Source: Ralstonia condita
GTDB taxonomy: Bacteria > Pseudomonadota > Gammaproteobacteria > Burkholderiales > Burkholderiaceae
Reading direction: 5' to 3'
NCBI RefSeq assembly: GCF_958405655.1
Contig: NZ_CATYWO010000004.1
Span: forward strand, 124,001 to 188,000
Length of the DNA stretch: 64,000 nucleotides
The notes beneath the pieces were generated by a model. That model saw only the letters and a program-made list of their open reading frames with translations. It was not told the DNA's origin and ran no database searches. This document shows positions 8,738 through 15,690 of the stretch, piece by piece. A program made the translations under genes and the position numbers. Position 1 is the first letter of the stretch; every line of letters starts with the position of its first letter.

Positions 8738-9006
8738 TTGCCCCCCTCGACAGGGGAGTTGCTGGCCTCACGTCGCCGCTGCTGCATGGTTGGAAGCACG
8801 ATTTGATGCTGTTCGCAGTAGTTGGCTACCAGAACCTCGAGCATGTTGACCATACTGCGCTGCTCGTTATCAGCGGCAGCCTTCAAGGCCAGCTTGAAGG
8901 AGGGTGATACCCGCAGGTTTAGGGTGTCTGACTTTGTTTCTTCGAATCGCAAGGGAGCCCCGCAAGTGTCTGTGCAAATGCGTGATTTTAGCGTTGCAAC
9001 CGACAT
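8734..9006 (-). CDS. Ribbon-helix-helix (CopG/Arc-like) small protein
   Basis: A 90-residue protein from the ATG at 9006. Its central part (DTLNLRVSPSFKLALKAAAD, then RSMVNMLEVLVANY) has the beta-strand plus two-helix pattern of ribbon-helix-helix DNA-binding proteins. It could be an operon regulator or a specificity factor for the methyltransferase, with which it overlaps by 4 bp. The frame stays open to 9186, where an ATG overlaps the stop of the upstream DUF262 gene (TGATG); a 150-residue version is therefore possible. I prefer the short form because the extra residues are Arg/Thr/Ser-rich and unlike a folded domain, although the Shine-Dalgarno for the short start is poor. Confidence 0.65.
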   Translation of the reverse strand: MSVATLKSRICTDTCGAPLRFEETKSDTLNLRVSPSFKLALKAAADNEQRSMVNMLEVLVANYCEQHQIVLPTMQQRRREASNSPVEGGK

Positions 9007-9185
9007 TTTTCTAGCGGTACTGCCCCAGATAAAGCTGACCCGTAGCCAACGCCGCCGACAAGCGCGCAGACGAACTCTGGGCTTGCTACTCCTTGTAGTA
9101 GTTTGACTAAACATACACTGCGCCATCCCGACCCAGACATCATTTGGGGCCCCCGTCGTCGTCACCACTTTGTGTTCGGTTTTCA
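9007..9185 (-). promoter_or_regulatory. Possible internal regulatory region of the defence operon
   Basis: If the ribbon-helix-helix gene starts at 9006, these 179 bp are a leader or internal promoter region between the DUF262 gene and the downstream half of the operon. It contains an inverted repeat read on the minus strand as CTACT-ACAAGG-AGTAG (around 9083-9098), near an AT-richer stretch with TTTAGTCAAAC. This could be an operator for the encoded ribbon-helix-helix protein. No convincing -35/-10 pair was found. If the longer reading frame is used, this is coding sequence instead. Confidence 0.35.
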
Positions 9186-10943
9186 TCAAACCTGCCCATC
9201 TGTGGCCGTTGTGATGTCAGGCGTCTTGCTTGCGGACTCGGTCGGCGACACTTCAAGAGCCCAGTGCTTCTTGAGCACGCCTACGAGGCGCTCTTGCCGA
9301 TCAACCAGCATCGCCGGTGTCCATTTTTCTTCCGAGCGCACTTCCTGCGTCAGGACGAAGGGTGACGCTGTGCCCTTGCCCTTGAAGTACACGTTCTTCT
9401 TCTTGGCGAAGTCGTAGTTGCTGGCGGACGAGTTCTTGTTCCGGTCAAGCGGAACCAAGTTGGCCAAGCGGTGTGTCCACGCCTCCCGATCGTTCTCATC
9501 TGGGAACCACTGGAGCCAGTCCGAGCCATCTGGCGGTGTTTGCGGCAGCACGTGCTCCAACGACACGGCGTTCTGCAGTTGCACTCCGGGTGCGCGCACC
9601 AGTGACTCAAGGCGCAAGACCAGCGCCATCCTCGCCTTGGGCAGATCGTCGTAAACGTCGCCATCAAGTGCCGCGACGAACTTGCGCTTTTGCGCGTCTG
9701 TCAGGGCGAGTGTGGTGAGCGCGGCCAGATCCCCCTTGAAGGTTTCAGGCTCGATTTCCTTGGTGAGCGCAGCGTAGGTTTCGATGCGTTCGTTGATACC
9801 CACCTTGGTGACCAGCAGGAAATAGGTCAGGCGTTCCAGTGATTGAAAAAACTCTGCAAGCAGTTTGGGTTGCTGCCGAAAACGCTTGAAGTAGACCAGT
9901 GCCGGGGGCACCCAGTCCTTGAAGTCCACGCGGTTGAGCCAAGACAGGTGTTCGTTGATCGTCTCGGCGTGTTCGGTGGCCTCGAAGTCTGCATCGCGCA
10001 CGAAGTCCCACACTTCGGCATAGGGTTTGATGACCTTGTCGACGAGGTCGATGGGGGTCTTGTACTCGGTGACGTGCTCCTGGAACTCCTTGACCAGGAT
10101 GTACTTCTGCTTCTTCTTGGCGTAGATGCTGCGGATGTGGCCAAACAGGTCACCGAAGGCGTCGCGACCCAGCGAGCTTTCGATCCGGCTCCACTCTTTG
10201 GCGTAGGCGCGGCTCTTGACGTCGCCTGCTGTGGTGCGGATCAGGCCCAGCACCTGCGCCTTGATGATGTCGATAGGCGCGAGGTCGAGTCCCCGGTTGT
10301 TGAGTACGGAGAAGATGCGGTATGCGGCTTCGAGGTCGGGCGTGGAGATGACAACCAGCGAGCAGTCGTTGGCGAGGAACTGCCACAGCGCAATGAGGTC
10401 GGCAGGCGGAAGCGCCTTGGCCTTTTCGAGCAGCAGCGTGGCGTTTTCACGGTAACGCAGACGGCTGTCTTTCAGCTTGTCCGTACTGGCGACCAACTGT
10501 GCGATGCCACCCGGCTCCTGAATATTGGAGCGGAAGAAGTCGGCATCTTCCTCGCGGGCAGTCAGGCGGTACTCGTTTTTCTCGCCAAGACTGACCTTGC
10601 CCTTTTTGTAGAGGAAATCAGTGATGTCGTCTGCCGCGTCCGGCATCACGGTGCGCAACACGGCGAACAGCATTGTGAGCGTAGACAGGCGTTGCTGGCC
10701 GTCGACCACCGATGACTTCGGGTCCCGGTCGTTCTTGATCAGAACAATGCTGCCGAGGAAGTATTGGCTGCTGGCCCCCGAGACACGCGCGTCCTGCATC
10801 GCCGAGTACAGATCATCGAACAGCTCTGTGGCCTGCTCGGTTGTCCAGGCGTAGGGGCGCTGGTAGTCCGGAATCTCGAACTGGTAGCTGCCTTCGAAGA
10901 TCTCCCTGATCAGTTTGTCGTGGGCTTCAAGCGTCTTGGCCAT
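9186..10943 (-). CDS. DUF262/DUF1524 GmrSD-like nuclease
   Basis: A 585-residue protein with both halves of the GmrSD architecture fused. The N-terminal DUF262 (ParB/sulfiredoxin-like) part shows IPDYQRPYAW (24-33) and the nucleotide-site motif DGQQR (81-85). The C-terminal DUF1524 His-Me finger nuclease shows EHVLPQ (463-468) and NLVPLDRNKNSSASN (495-509). Families with this layout include GmrSD, BrxU and SspE, which cut modified or foreign phage DNA and are switched by nucleotide hydrolysis. All key residues appear intact. It is the second gene of the operon, 15 bp after the WYL regulator, and its stop overlaps a downstream ATG by 1 bp. Its substrate modification is unknown. Confidence 0.88.
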   Translation of the reverse strand: MAKTLEAHDKLIREIFEGSYQFEIPDYQRPYAWTTEQATELFDDLYSAMQDARVSGASSQYFLGSIVLIKNDRDPKSSVVDGQQRLSTLTMLFAVLRTVMPDAADDITDFLYKKGKVSLGEKNEYRLTAREEDADFFRSNIQEPGGIAQLVASTDKLKDSRLRYRENATLLLEKAKALPPADLIALWQFLANDCSLVVISTPDLEAAYRIFSVLNNRGLDLAPIDIIKAQVLGLIRTTAGDVKSRAYAKEWSRIESSLGRDAFGDLFGHIRSIYAKKKQKYILVKEFQEHVTEYKTPIDLVDKVIKPYAEVWDFVRDADFEATEHAETINEHLSWLNRVDFKDWVPPALVYFKRFRQQPKLLAEFFQSLERLTYFLLVTKVGINERIETYAALTKEIEPETFKGDLAALTTLALTDAQKRKFVAALDGDVYDDLPKARMALVLRLESLVRAPGVQLQNAVSLEHVLPQTPPDGSDWLQWFPDENDREAWTHRLANLVPLDRNKNSSASNYDFAKKKNVYFKGKGTASPFVLTQEVRSEEKWTPAMLVDRQERLVGVLKKHWALEVSPTESASKTPDITTATDGQV

Positions 10944-10958
10944 TGGTTTTCTTCTTTC

Positions 10959-11858
10959 CTATCGTTTCTTTGGGCTGCTTGGGGCTTGGTAGCCCGGAGC
11001 CAGCTTGGCGTTCTCGACGCCGTACAGCGCCAGCGGATCGCTGAGCCATAGGCGGTACTGTTCTTCCTTGAGCCGATGGTCGGGCGAGCAGTCCACGCTC
11101 CAGCGCAGCAGCATGTAGCCCGCGACGGCGGCGCGAACACGCATCCGGATCGAGCCGTCGGTCATCCCGTAGTCCATCTTGATGATCTCGGGGCGCTCAA
11201 GGCGCGGGTGCGGCACGAAGTCCAGCTCGACGATGCGCGTCCACTGGATGTCGTTGTCCGGCCGTTCGTTGGCCTGTGGCTCCTCGTCGAGCAGCGTTGG
11301 CGCTTCGATGCGCGTGACGACAAAGTCCCGAAACTCCCCGCTCTTGCGATCAAAGGCCCGGACGTGCCAGCGCAGGCCGGTATCAACCAGTGCGAACGGA
11401 ACGATGACGCGCTCGGATTCACCGCTGCTCATCGAGTGGTAGCGGATGGCGACGGGTCGCTTGGCGTGGATCGCCCGGCAGACCGGGGCCAACACATCCA
11501 TCCTGGGGTTGCTCAGAGCGGTAGGCGACTCGCACGGCAGCAGCGGCTGCGTTGCGCCGGTCACGCCATCGCCGAAGCCCAGAGCCAGCGCCGACAGCAC
11601 GCGCTGCGATGCGTGGTCGAACAGCGGGGAGAACGCCTGCCCGATGCGGTAGATCTTGTTGCTGCCGTCGAAGGTGATGTTCTGCGGCGCGATTTCCCGG
11701 TACAGCGCCAAATCGCGTGTCGCCCCTGCCGGAGCAACGCCAAAACGGTCGATCAGGTCGGGGCGGCCAATCTCACCGAAGAAGTAGAGCCGGAAGTCGA
11801 TGTAGGCCAGCCGCTCGCGCTGGGCGTGGCTCAAGCTCTCAACGCGCTGGGGATGCAT
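10959..11858 (-). CDS. WYL-domain transcriptional regulator (BrxR/CapW-like)
   Basis: A 299-residue regulator. It has an N-terminal winged helix-turn-helix (about residues 10-70), a central WYL domain (about 120-200) with the ligand-binding-type segment WHVRAFDRKSGEFRDF, and a C-terminal extension (about 215-290). This domain order is that of BrxR and CapW repressors, which guard phage-defence operons and release DNA on sensing infection signals. I chose ATG 11858 because GAGGA lies 5 nt upstream; a GTG at 11879 would add seven residues. It is the first gene of the operon, with a 15-bp palindrome 81 bp upstream that is a candidate autoregulatory operator. The signal it binds cannot be read from sequence. 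Confidence 0.85.
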   Translation of the reverse strand: MHPQRVESLSHAQRERLAYIDFRLYFFGEIGRPDLIDRFGVAPAGATRDLALYREIAPQNITFDGSNKIYRIGQAFSPLFDHASQRVLSALALGFGDGVTGATQPLLPCESPTALSNPRMDVLAPVCRAIHAKRPVAIRYHSMSSGESERVIVPFALVDTGLRWHVRAFDRKSGEFRDFVVTRIEAPTLLDEEPQANERPDNDIQWTRIVELDFVPHPRLERPEIIKMDYGMTDGSIRMRVRAAVAGYMLLRWSVDCSPDHRLKEEQYRLWLSDPLALYGVENAKLAPGYQAPSSPKKR

Positions 11859-11938
11859 GGTCAGGTGATCCTCACCCACGGAAGATGACGGTTAGACCGA
11901 AATTGGTTGTTCGATTGCTCATTTCTAGGCAGTTTACA

Positions 11939-11953
11939 TCATCAAATTGATGA
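11939..11953. promoter_or_regulatory. Candidate operator palindrome upstream of the WYL gene
   Basis: TCATCAAATTGATGA is a perfect 15-bp palindrome (7-bp arms, centre A), in an AT-rich stretch that is unusual in this GC-rich DNA. It lies upstream of the first gene of the defence operon. BrxR/CapW-type regulators bind short inverted repeats at their own promoters, so this is the likeliest operator. No sure -10/-35 pair was assigned. Confidence 0.55.
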
Positions 11954-12066
11954 CATAATACTCTGCGACGGAAGCTGGGGCAATGAGGTATGGCGAGTGA
12001 ATGCCGGGGTAGTGTGAAGTTGATCGGTTTGCGCTCCTCGCCGTCCAGGATTTCGCTTGTCGTAAG

Positions 12067-12471
12067 GTGAAGCGTGGAATCGAGATCACTGCCATTCCTT
12101 ACATCTGCCCCGCAGGCTTCTGGACGATTGGTTACGGCCACTTCTGCGATCCGAAGCATCCGCCGATCACGGAGGCAGAAGCCGAGGCCTATCTGGCGCG
12201 AGATCTGCAGACGGCTCTGGCGGCGACGCTGCGCTACTGCCCTGTGCTGGCCACCGAGCCCGAGAGCCGGATCGCGACCATCGTGGACTTCACGTTCAAC
12301 CTCGGGGCGGGGCGGCTGCAGACCTCGACGCTGCGACGGCGGATCAACCAACGAGACTGGAGTGCAGCCGCAACAGAGCTGCGTCGATGGGTCTATGGTG
12401 GCGGCAAAGTGCTGCCGGGACTCTTCGCGCGACGAGAGGCTGAAATTTCCTTACTGGACACCAAAGTGTAG
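12067..12471 (+). pseudogene. Degenerate second phage lysozyme (GH24)
   Basis: From GTG 12067 the frame encodes 134 residues that follow GH24 lysozymes through most of the domain: WTIGYGH near residues 19-25, then DFTFNLGAG (72-80) and LFARREAE near the end. At the N-terminus the expected catalytic Glu-Gly pair is replaced by KRGIEIT, and no signal or anchor is present. The frame remains open upstream to a TAG near 12014 without a credible start. I read it as the 3' part of a lysozyme gene whose 5' end was lost or replaced. It is a different sequence from the intact endolysin at 2653-3153, so it is a second lysis gene, not a duplicate. Confidence 0.65.
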
Positions 12472-12552
12472 GGCATCGAGTTTCTGCGGCGCGAATACTT
12501 CATGCATCCCATCGTTATTCTTTGCCGATCCCCAGAAGTCATCAACTCCAGA

Positions 12553-13707
12553 TCAGGCGCCAGGTTGCAACTCCACGCGCACTTCCCGTGGCTTACCGGC
12601 CCGCTCGACTGACAAGACCACAACATCTCCTACCTTTTGGTCGTCAAGCCGTGCGAGCAGTTTGGCGACATCGTCGACGGGAGCGCCGTCTATGCCTGTG
12701 ATACGGTCTCCCGGCACGATGCCTTCGGGGCCAACGGTGATACCGCTCAGCCCCGCCTTTTGCGCCGCTGAGCCAGGGGCGACACGGAGCACAAACACGC
12801 CTTGGGTACTGGTCAGTGCCTGCAATCGGCGGTTGAGCTGCTCGTCTACCTCGATCCCAAGCGCCGGACGGATGTATTTGCCGGTCTTGATAAGTTGTGG
12901 CACCACACGCATGACCGTGTCCACCGGTACGGCGAAGCCAATCCCAGCCGATGCACCGGAAGGGCTGTAGATCGCTGTGTTGATGCCGATCAGACGGCCG
13001 GCGGAATCGAGCAACGGCCCACCCGAGTTGCCGGGGTTGATAGCGGCATCGGTTTGAATCAGGTGTTCGATGGTCACTCCGCCAGATTCTCCGGGCAGCG
13101 ATCGATCTAGCGCGGACACGATGCCGTTGGTGAGTGTCCAATCCAGGCCGAAGGGGTTGCCGATGGCGAACACCTTTTGTCCCACCTTGAGGTCTGCGCT
13201 GGTGCCGACCGGAACGGCGGGCGGGCGCTGGAAGCCGACGCCGATTTTGAGCACCGCGATATCGTGTGCCGGACTCACTCCGACCAGCGCGGCTTGGTAA
13301 TCGCGGCCGTCGGCCAGTTTGACCGTGGCCTCCGACGCCCCCTGAATCACATGAAAGTTGGTAACGACATGACCGGCGTCATCCCAGATGAAACCCGAAC
13401 CCGTCCCGCGCGGCACGGAAAAGACGTTGCGCGTCCAGACATCTCGTACCAGTTGGGACGTCGTGATGTAGACCACCGATGCCCGGGATTTCTCGAACAG
13501 TTCGATGGTGGCCTTTTCATCAGCGGCCAGGTCGCCACGCGGCGTTACGGTGCGCTCGGCAGCTTCGCGCGGGCTGAACCAGGCTTCGATGGCGGGCAGA
13601 AACTGCCACAAGAGCATGAGTGCGGCAACACACGCGGTGATGAAGAGCCACCGCCGGACGAAATGATCCGGAGCTGGGCGTTGTGGGTAAGGATCGTGGT
13701 AAGCCAT
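12553..13707 (-). CDS. DegP/HtrA-like membrane-anchored serine protease
   Basis: A 384-residue periplasmic protease. An N-terminal membrane anchor (about residues 19-41) is followed by a trypsin-like domain with intact triad H119 (TNFHVI), D149 (AHDIAVL) and S228 (GNSGGP), then one PDZ domain (about 290-380). One PDZ and an anchor make it closer to DegS/AlgW or HhoB than to two-PDZ DegP. The ATG at 13707 has AAAGGAAC upstream; a frame extension to 13938 lies within the next gene and is discarded. It is the last gene of the stress-tolerance locus, where DegP-like proteases are a known component and would degrade or sense damaged envelope proteins after heat or oxidative stress. Confidence 0.88.
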   Translation of the reverse strand: MAYHDPYPQRPAPDHFVRRWLFITACVAALMLLWQFLPAIEAWFSPREAAERTVTPRGDLAADEKATIELFEKSRASVVYITTSQLVRDVWTRNVFSVPRGTGSGFIWDDAGHVVTNFHVIQGASEATVKLADGRDYQAALVGVSPAHDIAVLKIGVGFQRPPAVPVGTSADLKVGQKVFAIGNPFGLDWTLTNGIVSALDRSLPGESGGVTIEHLIQTDAAINPGNSGGPLLDSAGRLIGINTAIYSPSGASAGIGFAVPVDTVMRVVPQLIKTGKYIRPALGIEVDEQLNRRLQALTSTQGVFVLRVAPGSAAQKAGLSGITVGPEGIVPGDRITGIDGAPVDDVAKLLARLDDQKVGDVVVLSVERAGKPREVRVELQPGA

Positions 13708-13730
13708 GGCGGGGGTTCCTTTCGAGTGAT

Positions 13731-14696
13731 TTAGCGCCAAAGGCCGCTCAGGCCCCGGCGTGGCGGGCGCATCGGGCCGAACGACCTTGGCGCGAGATAT
13801 TCCGTTTGGAACGGCAGGGCCTGCGATGGCTGAGGCGCCAACGCCATCAGGCGCGCGATACGATCCTCTGTCGCCGGATGCGTGCGCAACCAGGACGGTT
13901 CGGGATTCCCCCAGCCGGGCAACAACCAGGCTCGCCACGAGCGGCTCACCCGCTCGATCTTCGCCAGCGCCGAGGCGAGCCCGTGCGGATCTCCCGTCAG
14001 CTCTACTGCCATCCGGTCGGCATCGAACTCTCGCACACGTGACAGACCCAACTGTGCGAGCAGTGCCAGTTGCGGCGAAGCGGCCAACAACAGTAAGCCA
14101 ATCCAGTTAATTTCTGCTGCACCGACCAGCAAGGCTGGCATGCTGATCAGGAGCGCGACCTGACCCAACAACGCCAGCAGGTTCGTGAGCCGGCTGATCG
14201 AATCGGCCAAGCCCATGACACGAAGATCTTCTTGAGCGATGTGCGCGACTTCATGCGCCAGCACGGCTTGCAGTTCGCGCATACTCAGGCTGCGGAGCAG
14301 GCCATCGGTGAGGGCAATGGAGGCAAGGCGCCTGGAGCCGGTGGCAAAGGCATTGACGATGTCGCTGGGCACATAGTACGGAACCGGCGTGTTCGGCAAT
14401 CCTGCGCGAGCTGCGAGCGCTCGCAGCAACGACCAGATTGCGGGGGCTTCATCAGGGCGCAAGGGACGGGCGCCATACAGACGCAAGGTCATCGCGGAGG
14501 CGGCGACAGGTTCGATCAGCAGGGTCAATGCGCATGTTGCCAGTGCCAGCCAAAGGCCAATCTCGCCGAACAGCAGACTGCCAGCGGCAGCTGCGATCCC
14601 CACCAGGGTCAAAACCAGCAGCGCGGTTTGAAAGCGATTGAGCCAGCGGTGCCTCGACCTGGCGTCGTGTCGGCCGACTAGACCATAGGGGGTCAT
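13731..14696 (-). CDS. M48 family membrane metalloprotease (HtpX-like)
   Basis: A 321-residue zinc protease of the HtpX type. Two N-terminal membrane segments (about 22-42 and 46-64) precede the zinc site HEVAH (148-152), and the third ligand is probably E223 in REFDADR. Further hydrophobic segments lie near 170-215. It would cleave misfolded membrane proteins together with FtsH, which is encoded in the same operon. The ATG at 14696 follows the PsiE stop; a GGAGG lies only 1 nt before it, so an upstream ATG at 14723, overlapping the end of psiE, might be used. M48 peptidases are a recurrent part of the transmissible stress-tolerance locus. Confidence 0.84.
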   Translation of the reverse strand: MTPYGLVGRHDARSRHRWLNRFQTALLVLTLVGIAAAAGSLLFGEIGLWLALATCALTLLIEPVAASAMTLRLYGARPLRPDEAPAIWSLLRALAARAGLPNTPVPYYVPSDIVNAFATGSRRLASIALTDGLLRSLSMRELQAVLAHEVAHIAQEDLRVMGLADSISRLTNLLALLGQVALLISMPALLVGAAEINWIGLLLLAASPQLALLAQLGLSRVREFDADRMAVELTGDPHGLASALAKIERVSRSWRAWLLPGWGNPEPSWLRTHPATEDRIARLMALAPQPSQALPFQTEYLAPRSFGPMRPPRRGLSGLWR

Positions 14697-14703
14697 GCCT
14701 CCA

Positions 14704-15174
14704 TTACTCGCTCTTGCGGTCATCGCGTTCACGCATGAGCCAATAGGTCAGACCCAAGGCCAGTACCGTCCCCGCCAGCGCGGCCACTTTGGCAGGATCA
14801 ACGTCGGGTTCGAGGATTATGAACTTGCGGGCCAGTGCCAGGATCGCGATCAGAATGACGGTCTTGACCTGGATGATGCTTTCCTTGCGCAGAGCCACTT
14901 TGACGATCGAATGCTTGAATTCCATGGCGATCAGCAGCGTCATGGTGGCACCGAACACCAGCTGGAAAACCTTATGATCCAGTGGATTCAGCGCATCCAT
15001 GACGAGCAGTGTGAACACCAGCCGAATCAACTGAATCAGCGAAATCACAATTACCAACGCGATGACGCCCGAAAGCGTGATGGCAACGAACTGCTCGAAG
15101 CGCTCGTAACCCGTCATCAACCGCCACTGGGAGCGTATCTCGTCAAGGGCCGTGTGGCCAGATTCTTTATTCAT
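14704..15174 (-). CDS. psiE: PsiE-family membrane protein
   Basis: A 156-residue protein of the phosphate-starvation-inducible PsiE family. It shows four hydrophobic segments (about residues 28-52, 73-90, 101-118, 128-146) and a charged C-terminus (RERDDRKSE). Its biochemical role is not known. It is a standard cargo gene of the locus of heat resistance, placed, as here, between thioredoxin and the DegP-like protease. It lies 75 bp from the thioredoxin stop and only 7 bp from the M48 start. Confidence 0.85.
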   Translation of the reverse strand: MNKESGHTALDEIRSQWRLMTGYERFEQFVAITLSGVIALVIVISLIQLIRLVFTLLVMDALNPLDHKVFQLVFGATMTLLIAMEFKHSIVKVALRKESIIQVKTVILIAILALARKFIILEPDVDPAKVAALAGTVLALGLTYWLMRERDDRKSE

Positions 15175-15249
15175 AAGCGTTGCGCTCTCTCTTTCAATGA
15201 AACGTTAATGGAACGGAGAGTCCGAGAAGACGACTCGATCACACCTGAA

Positions 15250-15690
15250 TCACCGGGGCAATTGCGAAGCCACCCAGCGCATAATGTCCTGCGCGCCCAT
15301 GGCGCCCGCCTGACGTGCAACCTCATGTCCCCCTTGGAACAAAATCAGGGTTGGAATGCTGCGAATACCGAACTGGGCGGCCAGGTGAGGCTCGGCCTCG
15401 GTATTTACCTTGGCCAACCTCACCTTGGGTTCAAGCAGGGAGGCCGCCTGCTCGAACTGCGGCGCCATCATCTTGCACGGTCCGCACCACGGCGCCCAAA
15501 AGTCAACCAGCAGCGGCAGGTCACTGCGCTCCAGATGACGGGCGAAGGTCGCTGTGGTCAGATCAATGGGTTCTCCGGTGAACAGCGGGTGCTGGCACCG
15601 CCCGCAATTGGGCTTCTCTGCCAACTTGTTGGCTGGCACGCGATTGATGGATTGGCAGTGTGGGCAGACGATATGAATGCTGTCACTCAT
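15250..15690 (-). CDS. trxC: Thioredoxin 2 (TrxC type)
   Basis: A 146-residue thioredoxin that reduces protein disulfides in the cytoplasm. The N-terminal zinc-binding extension has two CxxC pairs (CPHC at 9-12, CGRC at 29-32), typical of TrxC and absent in TrxA. The active site is WCGPC near residues 71-75, and the cis-Pro is in SIPTL. The ATG at 15690 overlaps the FtsH stop by 4 bp, so the two are co-translated; the longer frame reaching 15750 lies inside ftsH. Within the stress-tolerance locus it gives protection against oxidation such as by hypochlorite. Confidence 0.9.
   Translation of the reverse strand: MSDSIHIVCPHCQSINRVPANKLAEKPNCGRCQHPLFTGEPIDLTTATFARHLERSDLPLLVDFWAPWCGPCKMMAPQFEQAASLLEPKVRLAKVNTEAEPHLAAQFGIRSIPTLILFQGGHEVARQAGAMGAQDIMRWVASQLPR

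Noticed and set aside
9186..11858. BREX system based on the BrxR-like regulator and BrxU-like DUF262 protein
   Set aside because: No PglZ, BrxC, BrxL or PglX-type gene is present, and the neighbours are McrBC-like.
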